Assembly: GCA_028583415.1 (NCBI GenBank)
Contig: CM053270.1
Coordinates: 2,370,001 to 2,434,000, forward strand
Origin: Protea cynaroides
Taxonomy: Eukaryota; Streptophyta; Magnoliopsida; Proteales; Proteaceae
Direction: 5' to 3'
DNA length: 64,000 nucleotides
The stretch's first letter is position 1. Every line of letters begins with the position of its first letter. The notes beneath the pieces were generated by a model. The model had not been told where the DNA came from and made no database searches. It was given only the letters and a program-made list of their open reading frames with translations. Below, in pieces: positions 1 through 10,949 of the stretch. The translations under genes and the position numbers were made by a program.

Positions 1-455
1 GTCGACCATTGATACTAGATACCCGACTGCTCCTTTCTCAAGGCACTTCTTAGCCTTTAGTGCTGAGAGTATGAGCTTGCATTTACGGGGAAGTTTGGTT
101 CCCGCAAAACTGAATTCTACTCCTTCTTTGTCTTTAAATGTTAGCTTCTTTTCAGCGCATAATAGGTTTGTAGAATGCCGAGCTAACCAGTCTATTCCCA
201 AGATGACGTCAAAGTCTGCCATCTCAAGTTGAATCAAGGTTGCATCTAAGGTTTTCTCATCAATGAGAATTGGACATGGCCCATAACCTTTTTCTAATTC
301 CACTTCTAATCCCATCAGTGACCGTACAAGTAGTTTGTAGTATAATATTTTGATGGGTAAATTTAGCTTCTTTCCAAATGACACAGATATAAAAGAATGA
401 GTAGCTCCTGAGTCAAAGAGTACTCTGGCGGGTATACCATTAATAGGTACGATAC
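1..455 (-). CDS. pol: Tek-A Pol, aspartic protease region (partial)
   Basis: Reverse reading gives a retropepsin-type protease with the catalytic D-S-G-A-T motif near 402-417, followed by a stretch in the style of 'VILGIDWLARH' typical of plant gypsy proteases. The frame is open to the window edge. The product would process Gag-Pol inside the virus-like particle. No start codon is needed: the frame is continuous with gag if the 69 nt at 456-524 are removed. It is closely similar to 18252-19135 and 31773-32932. Confidence 0.8.
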
Positions 456-524
456 CTGTGATTTGTTTTAACTTAGTCTACATGCTCATACAATGTAATA
501 CAACTTAAAAGGTTTAGGTCATAC
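456..524 (-). other. Tek-A intron-like spacer between gag and protease
   Basis: On the minus strand gag ends just after GTATGACCTAA. A 69-nt segment beginning GTATGA and ending AATCACAG separates gag from the protease frame. Removing it joins the two in frame, giving a Gag-Pol boundary in the style 'VVT-x-IVPINGI' before the DSGAT motif. The segment contains several in-frame stops. ACTAAG lies about 20 nt before the acceptor and could serve as branch point. In this copy the donor side reads CACAT/GT instead of CACAG/GT. The segment is also exactly 69 nt in Tek-B and Tek-C. Confidence 0.55.
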
Positions 525-1782
525 ATGTGACCACATCGGACGATGCGACAACATCCTCAGATGTAACAGCATAAACTCGTCCTTGATGTAGCTGCTTCCT
601 GGGCTTAGGACATTCCCTCATCATATGTCCCACATGAATGCAGTTAAAACATCGTGGGCCTTCATTGTTCGTCTTTTGCTGTTGTTGAGCTACTGGGGTA
701 GTTTTGGTTGCAGCTGTAAAATTTTGAGTACGGAAGGGTTTGTATGTCTTGTTATTACCTCCGTTATATAAATTACCAGCTGGCCTCTTTATACCTCTAT
801 TCTGCATGAAGTAACTCTCTTTCTGGCTCAATTCTATTACTCGAGCGATTTGCACAGCTTCATTATAAATCTTCTTGTCCAGGCCCAGAACATGCTCCCT
901 GATACTTCCTCTAAGTCCCGTAACAAACCTACAGGTCTTAGTATCTTCTTCTTGCATACTAAGTGGTGCAAAGAAAAACAGCTCTTCGTAACGCTGTTGA
1001 TAAGCATCCACCGTCATTTGTCCCTGATATAAACTCAGGAACTCCTTCTCCATAGAATCCATGAAGCTTCGTGGAAAATACTTCTCAAAGAATGCTTCCT
1101 TATATATAGCCCAGGTCAATAGGGCGTGCTTGGTTATCAAATAGTCCCTTGTAGATTTCCACCAATGATGTGCATCACCTTTTAGCATGAAGGTGGCACA
1201 TAATACCTTCTCCTCCTCTGTAATAGTCATCATCAGAAAATTTCTCTCCATTTCGTCGATCCAGTGTGCTGGCCAGAGCGGATCAGACGGTTTACCATTA
1301 AACTCCTTGGGTTTCATCTTTAGAAATCTCTCGATGAGTCGAGAATGATCCAACTGATTAGGAGCATATGCCCCATATATAGGTGGTGGATACTGAAAGT
1401 TACCCTGCACTGCCTCACGATGTGGTACTGGAATCTGTGCAGCTGGTGGTTGAGGTGCTGGGTGGTTACCCACCGGTGTTGCACTGGCTTGCCCAGTCGG
1501 CATAGGTGTAGCTTGTGCCGCCTGGAACATCATTCCCATCATTGCCTGCATATGGGCTTGCGCGTGTTGCATTTGTTGTAGTTTTTGTGCCAGATTAATA
1601 ACCACGGTAGTCAGTTCCAGTGGTGGGGGTGGCAAGTTAGTAGGATTTTCCGGACCCTGATTTACTCGTGGTGCAACCTGCGGATTACCCTGTGTATTTA
1701 TATTTTCTTGACTGGCTTCCTCCACGAGTGGTGGTGGTGGAACTGCATTACGGCTCTGCCTGGTTACTCTACGCCCAGCCAT
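514..1782 (-). CDS. gag: Tek-A Gag polyprotein, open frame
   Basis: About 422 codons from an ATG at 1782 (MAGRR...), chosen because Tek-B and Tek-C gag begin with the same peptide; an ATG 17 codons upstream is not conserved. Order: a proline- and glutamine-rich N-terminal third; a capsid-like retrotransposon gag core around residues 150-310 with the W-W (HHWWKST) and YFPRSF motifs and the 'EFLSLYQGQMTVDAYQQRY' stretch; a basic linker; and a CX2CX4HX4C zinc knuckle near residues 378-391. It would form the particle shell and package element RNA. This is the only gag in the window without an internal stop, so Tek-A is probably the youngest or least decayed Tek copy visible. It ends 'VVTCMT' in the intron-like spacer. 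Confidence 0.88.
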   Translation of the reverse strand: MAGRRVTRQSRNAVPPPPLVEEASQENINTQGNPQVAPRVNQGPENPTNLPPPPLELTTVVINLAQKLQQMQHAQAHMQAMMGMMFQAAQATPMPTGQASATPVGNHPAPQPPAAQIPVPHREAVQGNFQYPPPIYGAYAPNQLDHSRLIERFLKMKPKEFNGKPSDPLWPAHWIDEMERNFLMMTITEEEKVLCATFMLKGDAHHWWKSTRDYLITKHALLTWAIYKEAFFEKYFPRSFMDSMEKEFLSLYQGQMTVDAYQQRYEELFFFAPLSMQEEDTKTCRFVTGLRGSIREHVLGLDKKIYNEAVQIARVIELSQKESYFMQNRGIKRPAGNLYNGGNNKTYKPFRTQNFTAATKTTPVAQQQQKTNNEGPRCFNCIHVGHMMRECPKPRKQLHQGRVYAVTSEDVVASSDVVTCMT

Positions 1783-1919
1783 ATTTTCCTCTAATAATGG
1801 TGATGCCTGAAAATCATAAAATACGTGAGGCAATCATTTATACTTCATGTAGATACACTAACCAGTGTTATTTTCAAATTTTTCAGATCATTCCGTGAAA
1901 AATACTGTCTTTTCTATGT

Positions 1920-2200
1920 AGGGTCGATGGTGGGGGTCAATGGTATGTCCGACCCTAGGATCGACCCTGGGAATGACTGATTCTTACCGAGAGTTGGGGG
2001 TCGATGTGGGGGTCGATGGGTGTCCGACCCCAGGTGCGACCCTTGGTTCTCTGTTAGATTACCGAGAGCCACGGGTCGATGCAGGGGTCGATGTATGTCC
2101 GACCCTAGGTTCGACCCCTGGTTTTCTGTCAGATTACCGAGTGCCGTGGGTCGATGCGGGGGTCGATGGGTGGGTTGATGGTCCTGGTCGAATTCTTCGA
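1920..2200. repeat. Tek-A leader palindrome array (GGGTCGA/TCGACCC type)
   Basis: Degenerate tandem units of very roughly 95 bp, each carrying GGGTCGATG words and facing CGACCC words separated by a CTGTCAGATTACCGAGAG-type spacer. The facing words can pair as short hairpins. The same cassette occurs twice more in this element, in the LTR at about 5838-6045 and 6504-6660. On the plus strand it falls in the presumed first exon of the antisense gene. Open plus-strand frames across it are low-complexity repeats, not likely proteins. Confidence 0.7.
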
Positions 2201-2361
2201 CCCCAGACCAAAAATCAGATTTTTAAGGTCCGATTCTGAGTCCATTTCCCATTCTTCCTCCTCCGTTTCGACTTGTCTCATTCCTCTGAGTTGCTACAGT
2301 GACAACTTTGCTCCATTGGTCATTTGGGTTCCTTGTTTCGACGTACACACCTTCCCTACAG

Positions 2362-2802
2362 GTATGTCTTCTACATTTACCTGTTTTTAGGTTTTCTTTT
2401 CTAGGTTTTCACTTGTATATCTTGTTTTCTTCAAATTAAACTTTTTCCAACCATAAAAATTCAATTTTTATTGGGGGCTTTTGTTGTTGGTGATTCAATG
2501 GACGAAAGCCCTCAAAAATATTTGAGTTTCATCGGTTGGTTATTGAGAAACTTGAAATTTGCTCTTTTTGCCCTAATTTGTCAAGATTTTTCAATTTCTC
2601 GAAATTTCTTCAAATTGAATTTCGTTAGTTAGAATTTCCGACTGTATGAGTATTGTAGGATAGTTTAGAACCTACGTAAGTCCTCCTGCCTACGTGTATG
2701 GGTGAAAAGTGAGGTTTTTGGCCAACTTACGTCGTTATAATGTCAAAATTTTGGATTTTTCTTCCTTACTAAGCCATTATCTGTTTTCTTTGTTATTTGC
2801 AG
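2362..2802 (+). other. Tek-A antisense gene: 5'-UTR intron (predicted)
   Basis: Donor CTACAG/GTATGT at 2361/2362 and acceptor TTATTTGCAG at 2802, 441 nt, with a TTACTAAG branch-like site about 30 nt before the acceptor and a T-rich tract between. It ends three bases before the first ATG of the antisense gene. Homologous signals stand at the same places in Tek-B (442 nt) and Tek-C (440 nt). No transcript evidence is available. Confidence 0.5.
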
Positions 2803-2804
2803 AT

Positions 2805-4196
2805 ATGATGGCTCGTACTAAAGTTCCTAGTGTTCACGACCGTCTTCGCTTCCGCACTAATGAAGCCGAGGCACAATATGCCCGCTTTGCTCGTAAAAAG
2901 GTAGAGGGAGGCTGCAAGGTGGACTTGGCTAGCCTAGCCTTGTTCAATGTGGAAAGAGCCTTTGGTGATATGGGCTGGCTTCCTGTCATCACCTATGATG
3001 CATGTACCTGCCTTGACTTGGTACGCCAGTTCTATTGTAACCTCCAGGTGGTGGGGGATTACAATGATGTTGAGAGGGGTAATGAGCTCAGGATCAATAG
3101 CTATGTCAAGGGAGTTGAGGTCTCCTTTGGCTATCAGCAGCTAGCAGATTTGCTGGGTATTTCCTATGACGGCTCCTTCATCTTTTGTGCCCCTGGAGCC
3201 CCAGTTCTTCTCATTACAGATGAGGGCTGAGATAGACCGTCAGATCATCAGACCTGATCGTTGGGAGATGAAAGCAAGTTATCTTCGTTCAGATCCGTGG
3301 GTGTACTGCAAAATTTTTCAGCACAACCTGCTCCTGCAGAGTGGACATTTTGAGAGGGTATCCTAGCTGACTCAGTTTTTATTGTATTGCATCTGTACTA
3401 GGCAGCCGGTTTGCCTACCTTACATCATCCTACGGACGATGATCAGTGCTACGTTGCCCAGTCATACTGGCAACCTTCCCTACGGACGTATGTTCACTAC
3501 GCTGCTTACCCACCTAGGTGTGGATTTGTTGGGTGAGAAGATTCCGGAGAAATCCTTCTCATCACCTTTGGATTGGGAGGCCATCTGTAAGATAGGCATG
3601 CGGGATGCCCAGGTCAGTGATGAGGAGAGGAACGTGATGGTGCACCCTCGCACTCGCGTGGAGATAGCTGATGCTGAAGCAGCAGCAGCAGCCGCTGGAG
3701 CAGGAGTTCATAGGGAGCCTGCTAGTGATGATGACCGTCTGTATATGGATGTGGATTCCATACCACCTCCTTCACCTACACATGCTACTGGAGCTGGTAC
3801 TTCTTATGCGACTGGTCCTTCTCATGCAGCTGGTTCTTCACACCCACCTTCTGATATGATGGGGATATTGCATGAGATCAGAGAGGCTCAGCGCAGATCT
3901 GATATGAGGATGGGAGAGTTACTAAACGCTCAGGGTGTGAGAGTGGATGAGCTACTAGATGCCTAGTGCATATCAAACATGAGGATGGGAGAGCTCATAG
4001 ATGCTCAGCGCCGGTCACATATGCGGATGGAAGAGCTTTTGGGTGCTCAACGTGTGACTGATCAGCGGGTGGCTGGTCTCACAGCTAGTCTTCAGATGAC
4101 CCAGACTCAGGTAGCCTGGTTGTCTAGAGTCTACGCTGAGGATTATGACAGAGACCGTGAGGCACCACCTCCTCCTTCACCTCCAGCTTCATGATT
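2805..4196 (+). pseudogene. Tek-A antisense gene, PF20167-like 'putative plant transposon protein', frameshifted
   Basis: Runs opposite to gag and pol, in the leader between gag and the 5' LTR. Starts MMARTKVPS. The first part (to about 3190) carries a block with 'FGDMGWLPV' and 'LVRQFYCNLQ', then a 'V..VSF.YQQLADLLGI' block; the second part has the 'YCKI.QHNLL.QSGH' and 'LPYIILRTMISATLP' blocks. This order resembles the plant Transposase_32/PF20167 family, whose biochemical function is not established. The C-terminus is an acidic, Ser/Pro-rich linker, a tandemly repeated heptad-like module (MRMGELLDAQR-type) and a PPPPSPP tail ending at 4194. Damage: a 2-nt loss near 3190-3200, a CAG-to-TAG stop near 3364 and a TAG near 3964. 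Differences from Tek-B fall mostly at third codon positions. Confidence 0.65.
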
Positions 4197-4475
4197 GTAT
4201 TTATTTTCTTTCTTTGTACTACAGAGTAACTGTCCGGGTTGTGGACTGTAGTCTGCTTTAGCTGTTTATATTCGTTTATTTCTCTCTCATTGTATTTGAA
4301 ATTTGTTTTTCCTTTAATAGATGCATTATTCTCTTTTCAAATTTGGTCTCAAACATCAGTAGTGCTTATAGTGTGTTAATATTATAGTTTTTACTTTTAT
4401 CCTATCTCAGTTCACAACTTGTAGTGAAAGTATGCTGGTTTAGCGGACAAGGCCTGAGATGCTCTAATACCAAGT
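4195..4475. other. Tek-A leader proximal to the 5' LTR
   Basis: Non-coding on both strands. It is the 3' flank of the antisense gene and, in element sense, the first part of the leader after the primer site. It contains a conserved block (GAGTAACTGTCCGGGTTGTGGA at about 4226) also present in Tek-B and Tek-C; Tek-B is truncated exactly at the end of that block. Confidence 0.6.
4461..4472 (-). promoter_or_regulatory. Primer-binding site, initiator Met tRNA (Tek-A)
   Basis: Minus strand reads TGGTATTAGAGC three bases inside the 5' LTR end, one base from the plant initiator-Met consensus TGGTATCAGAGC. It would prime minus-strand DNA synthesis. Confidence 0.8.
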
Positions 4476-6782
4476 TATCACACCCCAATTCTGTACTATT
4501 CAGAATGGTGTGATGAACTGCTAACAAACCAACGGTTCAACCAGGATCTCGAGTAGGCTATATCCGCATTATCTAAACCTCATACATCCACGTGCATAAT
4601 CAAAGTAAATACACAATAGCGGAAGTCTTGTAGTAAATGAACTGAGAAATCTAAATGTGATAATCATATTAAATACCAAATTATTGTTAAATCAACTGAG
4701 ACATAAAAAAATAAAATATCAATTACATGTCTTTACTAAATTCAAATAAATAAATAAATATCCTAATCAAATACGTATGAGTTGCACTTGCAAGAGGAGT
4801 CATGCGTATCCATCGGGTCTTCAACTTTCATCGCTGCCATGTGCCCGTACACTGGAGCGTTGATATAATCTTCGACAGTAGTACCTGCATCATCAACTAA
4901 AATTATTCGACGTTGAGAGGGTGAGCACACATCATGGCTCAGTGAGCAAACAAAACAATGCAACAATACATATGCATGCGATCAAATCATATCTGTGGTC
5001 TGGTTTTAAGTTTGCAATGTGCTATAGAAAGGATAGGTGGCCACCGCACTCTATACACGAGAGTGTGGATACGCCCAATGAAAATGGCACTGTCACCCAC
5101 AACACCCATAATGGCACAATATACCCCGATGAAAACGGCATCGAAGTACCGGTTGATACCATACCAACAAATAAACCCCTGCTTGCTAGGGTTGCAAACC
5201 GGGCTCGCAATTAACTAATCCTAATGTCAAACAGTGTATCCAAGGCCTCACCCCAGCATCCCTCAGAACGCCCATAGTGATAGGGCTAAGTCCCCCCTAG
5301 TAGAGTCAGAGACTATACGGCCCGAGACCACCTCCCCTCATACACTATGACGTAATAGTTCTGCTAAAGTAATGGCGATACGACGATGCTAATGCACAAG
5401 ACTTGAGTTGAAGATAGAGCTAGAGGCTAGTGACCAGGACACACCACGATATCACGTCCCCCCTGATGGCCCACTCACATCAACCACACTAACCACACAT
5501 ACACATTCACATGCCTATTCCTAGCATCATCATCATCATCATGTTACAAATAAACAAAATTAAATATGCATGAACATTAATAGAAGGAATATTGGATGAC
5601 ATGTTGAATGTACATTACAAGCATACACGCATAGAATCAATCATGGCATTCGACTCAAGAAATAGAAATAGTTTATTATTAACCAGTTAGTTTAGGTCTT
5701 GTTCCCTCACCTTTGCTTACTAGTAGATCCTCTTTCAAGCCTTAAGAATCACGTTTATATTGATATTATATTTTTAGAAGACCTAACAAAGTCGATAGAA
5801 TTTAATTAGAATTTATTTTAATTTTCCCAATTTGTTGTCAACTGGGGGTAGCAGGACGGGTCGATGCTAGGGTAGCAGTATACTGCGACCCCCTATATTA
5901 GGGTTGATGCCAGGGTCGATGGGTCCATCGACTCTAGGTGCAACCACCCTTTTCTGGGTTTCCCGAATACTGGGGGTCGATACTTAGGGTCTGGTAGGGT
6001 CGATGCACCATCGACCCTACGTGCGACCCCCCATGGTTTTGGTCGATATCTTCATCTTTTGATCCATTCTTTCTTGTTTGAATCCTATGGCTTCCTTCCA
6101 TAGTCCATTCCATACACTTTCTATGGTTTGGAACTACTCTTTACTCATCATATGGTTTAATTGATCTCCTCCATGGTTTCCATTGAACCTTAACCATGGA
6201 TGGATGGTTTGGGGTTTTTCCTACATCAAACTCTCTCTTCATTAACTATTCTATGTCTCACAAAATACATGGAATTAGTATCCTTACCTGAGAAGTATAC
6301 TTATTCTCTGAAACTCTTCTCCTTTGGCCTTCTTATCTACTTTCCTTCTCTTCTCTTTCTCTCAATCCAATTAGGGTTCTAAAAGGAGTGAAAGAGGCTT
6401 AGGGACATCCTTTTTATAGAGTAGAAACTCCTAAAATAAGCCCCTTTGAGATTAGGAAAGAGCCCAACCGAAATTAGGAAAGTTTCCTAATTTTTGTTTC
6501 TGGCGGCAACTGGGGGTCGATGAGGGGGTCGATGATCCCGTCGACCCCTGGTTTTAAAATGTCTGACCCCCGGTTAAAAACTGAGGGTCTGACTTTTTGT
6601 GCTGGGGAGGTCTGACCCCACCTCACTGGGTGTGCGACCCTCGCCCCTTTTTGAGTGTTTTTGGGTCAGTTTAATACCTGGGATCACGATCTCCTTCATG
6701 CACTTAGTCCATTTGGCTTGGCCACGATGGGTAGACCTGGTTCAAGGTGGTAAGACCAGGTTAGATTGACACGGGTCTTACA
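4476..6782 (-). repeat. Tek-A 5' LTR, 2.3 kb
   Basis: Plus strand runs from TATCACACCCC (TG mutated to TA) to GGGTCTTACA. In sense: U3 with a palindrome cassette (6504-6660), a TATA box CTCTATAAAAAG at about 6410-6422, then a long R-U5 of about 1.9 kb. Splice-like signals in R-U5: donor CTCAG/GTAAGG near 6288, acceptor TTTGTTAG near 5792, donor CAAAG/GTGAGGG near 5712, acceptor GATGCAG at 4885. A second palindrome cassette is at 5838-6045. It carries a TCATCATCATCATCATG block (near 5530) shared by all copies. Confidence 0.85.
4763..4884 (-). other. Conserved small coding-like block in Tek-A LTR (U5)
   Basis: After the acceptor-like GATGCAG, the sense strand reads a peptide with the core 'EDYINAPVYGHMAAM', ending at a stop at 4763. 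The core is recognisable in every Tek LTR in the window that covers this part. The frame also continues upstream through the acceptor here (67 codons from 4966), but that extension is broken in other copies. A real product is unproven. Confidence 0.35.
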
Positions 6783-7480
6783 TGACTCATATCCCTCCAT
6801 TCATTAATCTCGAAATAGATTCTACATTACTTCATCGGAGGTCCATTGGCTATAGCATTTAATCTGAATTCAATCACCTTTCTTCTAATAATTCCATTAT
6901 CACTAAACATCTTTATCAACAAAGATCAAGGAGTGTATGAATTAGAATGTTCATCCAAAAGCGATTCACTTCCTTCTTTCAAATTTAGTATGACGGCAAA
7001 TACTTGCTTTATCTAATGAACCTAGGTTTTAAGAATCAGGAGTAAATCTATGGTAATCCAATCGGCATCCCAAAATTGTTACGTTGCACGGTGGTCCAAA
7101 TACATGGAAATAGTTTTTTTTACAGTTCATGACCTCATTATTACAGGTTCTATCGAGTATGTAATGACATTGGTCAAGGAACTACAGGAGTAAATCTAGA
7201 GGAATTTTGGTACATCAATAAATCAGGTATAATCTGGAGAAAATTTCGTACATCAATAAATTAGGTATAAATCAGAAGATGTACGCTCAACATGATTAAA
7301 CATTTAACTGTTTATTCAGTTCATATCTCTATTCATGTTGTTGATTATGAGAGTAGCATAGATTGATATAATCAGGACTAATTCTAAAGAACAATATCTA
7401 TAACTCCAATTGACAGGTTAAATCAAGAAGATATCCTGTCAAGACACGAGAATTAAAATCTGGTATGTACATCCTCTATA
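6783..7480. other. Unassigned AT-rich sequence
   Basis: No convincing frame or family. A short imperfect duplication (about 57 bp, GGTACATCAATAAAT...GGTATAA type) is near 7210-7270. By position it should be the decayed inside of Tek-A2, but I could not match it to gag or pol. Confidence 0.4.
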
Positions 7481-7960
7481 ATCCTAAGAGTGAATCAATA
7501 ATGCACCACATTCTATATAACCTATCTCGTTATATGGCCACAATAGATTTGATCCTTGCTGAAAATGTTTAAGGCTTAATCTTCAAAAAATATTTCTCAA
7601 TCCTTGTTGGATCATTCTGCCATGATGCAATTGTCCCATATATCGGTGGCTGATAAGGGTAACCACCTTGATACACTACTTCTACACTGGGATGTGCATT
7701 ACTAGGACTTGCTGTATTGTAGGCACTGTATTATAGCTAACATGTGCTGGGGGTACAGTGTTACTAACAATCGGTACTGTACTTGGTTTGAGTCAGAGGT
7801 GTTGATGTAGCATCGACAACTTGGGTAGTGATTTACATAGCAACTTGCATAGTCGGTCTCATCTGTTGTTGCTCTTGTATTTTATTTGGTCAAGTTTATT
7901 ACAATCGTGGCCAAGGTACTTGGTAGTCCAGGTGATTGGCTGGAGTGGCCTGGTTGTTTA
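7480..7960 (-). pseudogene. gag: Tek-A2 gag N-terminal relic
   Basis: Strongly decayed. Stretches such as CCATATATCGGTGGCTGATAAGG (about 7637) and CAAGTTTATTACAATCGTGGCCAA (about 7890) align by eye with the N-terminal gag of Tek-A, Tek-B and Tek-C on the minus strand. No open frame survives. Everything between this and the antisense-gene relic at 8050 is deleted. Confidence 0.5.
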
Positions 7961-8049
7961 CCTCCTTTGATTTGCTCCAATCTGATTAGCATCTACTCAG
8001 ATGAGTTTTCATTTTTCGACCCTGATAGTGGTGGGGTCAAGTTGCAACA

Positions 8050-8146
8050 TCCTCTTCTTAATGCTCAGTGGGCAATGGATCAGCGTGTAATGGATCTCAC
8101 TCTGAATCTCCACGTCACCCAGGAGTATAGCTACTCTTATTCTTAA
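8050..8146 (+). pseudogene. Tek-A2 antisense-gene C-terminal relic
   Basis: Reading contains 'NAQWAMDQRVMDLTLNLHVTQ', matching the C-terminal 'AQRVTDQRVAGLTASLQMTQ' stretch of the Tek-A antisense protein. Only this tail remains; the PF20167-like part is deleted. Its presence in a highly diverged copy indicates that the antisense gene is ancestral to the family. Confidence 0.6.
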
Positions 8147-8610
8147 TGTATGGCCATTATTCTCCTATCTCTGTTACATTTAGCCCGAAATCTTTCCCTT
8201 TACCTCTATAGGGATTTAGGCCTTACTAGCCATTTTTTTTCTTTCTCTGTCATACATCGAGTTTCACATCTTGTGAGTACCAACTCGATATTCAAATTTT
8301 TTTGCTGTACAGATGCTTCCTTCGTGCTACTGTACTATATCCTTTGTATACTTAGGTAACTGCCCGACTTATAGATAGCACCCTATATCATTTGTTTATC
8401 AAGATAAATTTTGGTCTACTTTTTCTATTTGAGTGTATATATATGGTTCCACCTTTTATATGTACATTATTGTCTTGTTTAAGTTATGTCTCAACCAATA
8501 CAGGTGCTTATGGTTTGTTTGTATTAAAGCTTTTAATTTATCCTAACTCAGTTCATGGACTCCAGTAGAAGTATTCAGGTTTAATGGGTACGAGAGCTCT
8601 GATACCAAGT
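8147..8610. other. Tek-A2 leader proximal to the LTR, with primer-binding site
   Basis: Non-coding, parallel to 4195-4475. GCTCTGATACCA at 8596-8607 is the reverse complement of the initiator-Met primer-binding site TGGTATCAGAGC, a perfect match in this copy. Confidence 0.7.
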
Positions 8611-10949
8611 TGTCACACCCCAATTCCACACCAACCAGAATGGTGTGATGAACAGTCAATAAACCAACGGTTCAACCAGGATCTTAAATAGGCTATCCCA
8701 CATATGATAAACCAAAACACATTCCACATTAATCAGAGGTAATAAAGTAAATAGCGGAAGTCTTACAGATAATGAACTGAGGTTTAATCATGATAAATAA
8801 TTAATATTCCATTTATTTCCAAGTAACCAAAACATAATTTAATACATATTACAATATCCAAATACGAAAACTAAACACTAAACGTATCCACCGCTGAAAC
8901 GCTCGCTTAACGAACCGTGTTTGTCCTCCACAGCTTGCTCATCATAGCCACCACATGTTCATATGTTGGCGTGTTGACATAATCTTCAATCATAGTACCT
9001 GCAACATCAGAAACTAAAAAGAATTGCGCGCACGAGGTTCAGCTCTCAAACTTGAGCTTAGTGAGAAAACCAAAACAATGCAACAAACATATGCATGCAT
9101 TCATTTATATCTTTGGTCTGGTATATAAGTTTGCAATGTGCTATAGAAATGATTGGTGGCCAAAGGTTACGTTTATTGACGCCACACCTCTATACACGAG
9201 TGTGTGAAGCCACCCAAAGGTAAGGTTTATTGTCGTCCCACATGCACCCATCATGGAATAGAGATAGAGCTAAAGTGCTAAGGCCCGGCCTATGACACTT
9301 CCCCTAATACTCTACCCATACCAACACCTAAGCCCCTGCTAGCAAGGGCTTGCAAAATGGGCTCGCAACTAACCAATCCTAATGTCAAACAGTGTATCCA
9401 AGCCCTCACCCCAGCATCCCTCAATACGTCCATAGAGATAGGGCTAAGGCCCCCCCGGCAGAGTCAGAGACTACACGGTCTGAGACCACCTCCCCTCATA
9501 CACTACGTCATAATAGTTCTGCTAAGGTAATGGCGATACGACGATGTCAGTGGACAAGACTTGAGTTAGAGATAGAGTTAGAGTGTTGAGGCCCGGCCTA
9601 TGACACCCCCCCGATACTCGCTCGCATCAAGCACACTAACCACACACATACATTCACATGTCTATTCCTAGCATCATCATCATCATCATGTTATAAATAA
9701 TTAAATAGAATTAAATATGCATGAACATTAATAGTAGGAATATTGGATGACATGTTGAATGCACATTACAAGCATACACGCATAGAATCAGTCATGGCAT
9801 TAGACTCAAGAAATAAAAGCAGTTTATTATTATCCAATTAGTTTAGGTCTTGTTCCCTCACCTTTGCTTGATTGTAGATCATCTTTCAAGCTTTAAGAAT
9901 CACCTTAATATCACTATTATATCACTAGAAGACCTAATCAAGTCGATAGAATTTAATTAGAATTAATTCTAATTTTTAAAGCTTGCTGTTAAGTGGGGGT
10001 AGCAGGACGGGTAGCAGGACGGGTAGTAGTTTGCTGCGACCCCCAGGGGTAGGGTCGATGCCTTGGGTCGGATGTTTCATTAACCCTGGGTTTAACCCCT
10101 CTTTCCTGGACTTCCTGAATGCTGGGGGTCAATGCTAGGGTCGGATGTTCCATCGACCCTAGGTGCGACCCCCCATGGTTTGAGTCGAGAATATCAAATT
10201 TCGTCCATTCTTTCATGTTTGGTCCTATGGCTTCCTTCTATAGTCCATTCCATACATGTTCTATGGTTTAGAACTATTCTTTATTCACCTACATGGTTTC
10301 AATGATCTCCTTCATGGTTTCCATTGAAACCTAACCATGGATGGATGATTTGGTTTCTCCTAGATCATACCCTCTTCATGATCTACTCTAAGGTCTTAAG
10401 AAATTCATGAAAATAGTATCCATACCTGAGAAGTATGCTTCTTTCTCTGAATCCCTTCTCTTTGGTCTTCTTCTCCACTTTCCTTCTCTTCTCTTTCTCT
10501 TCGTTCTCTTCTCTTTCTCTCAATCCAATTAGGGTTGTAAAAGGAGTGAAAGAGGCTTAGGGACGTCCTATTTATAGAGTAAAACCTCCCAAAATAAGTC
10601 TCATTGAGTTTAGGAAAGGTTCCAATTGAAATTAGGAAAGTTTCTTAATTTTCGGTTCGTGCTGTTTTTGCTGTTTACCGAGGGTCGATGGGTGGGTCGA
10701 TGGGGGGTAGGACATTTCGAGACCCCTACGAACCCTGGTCACGGGTCGATGCTGGGGGTCGATGGGAGGGTCGATCCTGCCTGTTTAGGCATGCGACCCT
10801 ACCCTCATTTTGACTGTTTTTGAGTAAAATTTCATATTGGGTCTTGGGTTTCTTCACACACTTGGTCCACTTGGCTCGACCATGATATGTAGACGGGTCA
10901 CAACACGAAATGTAAGGTTATACCGGGTTCGTGGCGTGCGGGTCTTACA
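8611..10949 (-). repeat. Tek-A2 5' LTR, 2.3 kb
   Basis: Plus strand runs TGTCACACCCC...GGTCTTACA (2339 bp). Minus-strand TATA box near 10568-10582; donor CTCAG/GTATGG near 10429; donor GTGAGGG near 9860. Palindrome cassettes at about 9985-10195 and 10680-10800 are of the GGGTCGA type. The U5 end is of a diverged subtype (CTCAAGTTTGAGAGCTGA region) yet keeps the 'EDYVNTPTYEHVVAM' core. Right flank GTATA is a candidate TSD half. Confidence 0.85.

Larger units (their letters stand above)
1..6782 (-). mobile_element. Tek-A: Del/Tekay-like Ty3/gypsy retrotransposon, 5' two-thirds
   Basis: Minus-strand LTR retrotransposon cut by the left window edge. In its own sense direction it shows a 5' LTR (6782 to 4476), an initiator-Met primer-binding site, a 2.6-kb leader, gag, a 69-nt intron-like spacer and the start of the protease region. 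The leader carries a gene on the opposite strand. The Del/Tekay (chromovirus) assignment rests on the gag core, the protease context and the better preserved pol of the sister copies at 15641-19135 and 29460-32932. The rest of pol and the 3' LTR lie outside the window. Its right end abuts TGACT, one possible half of a target-site duplication. Confidence 0.85.

Noticed and set aside
8..350. Plus-strand frames inside gag/pol of the Tek copies (for example near 18673-18912 and 32476-32709)
   Set aside because: Mirror frames of the minus-strand protease region with no independent motif.
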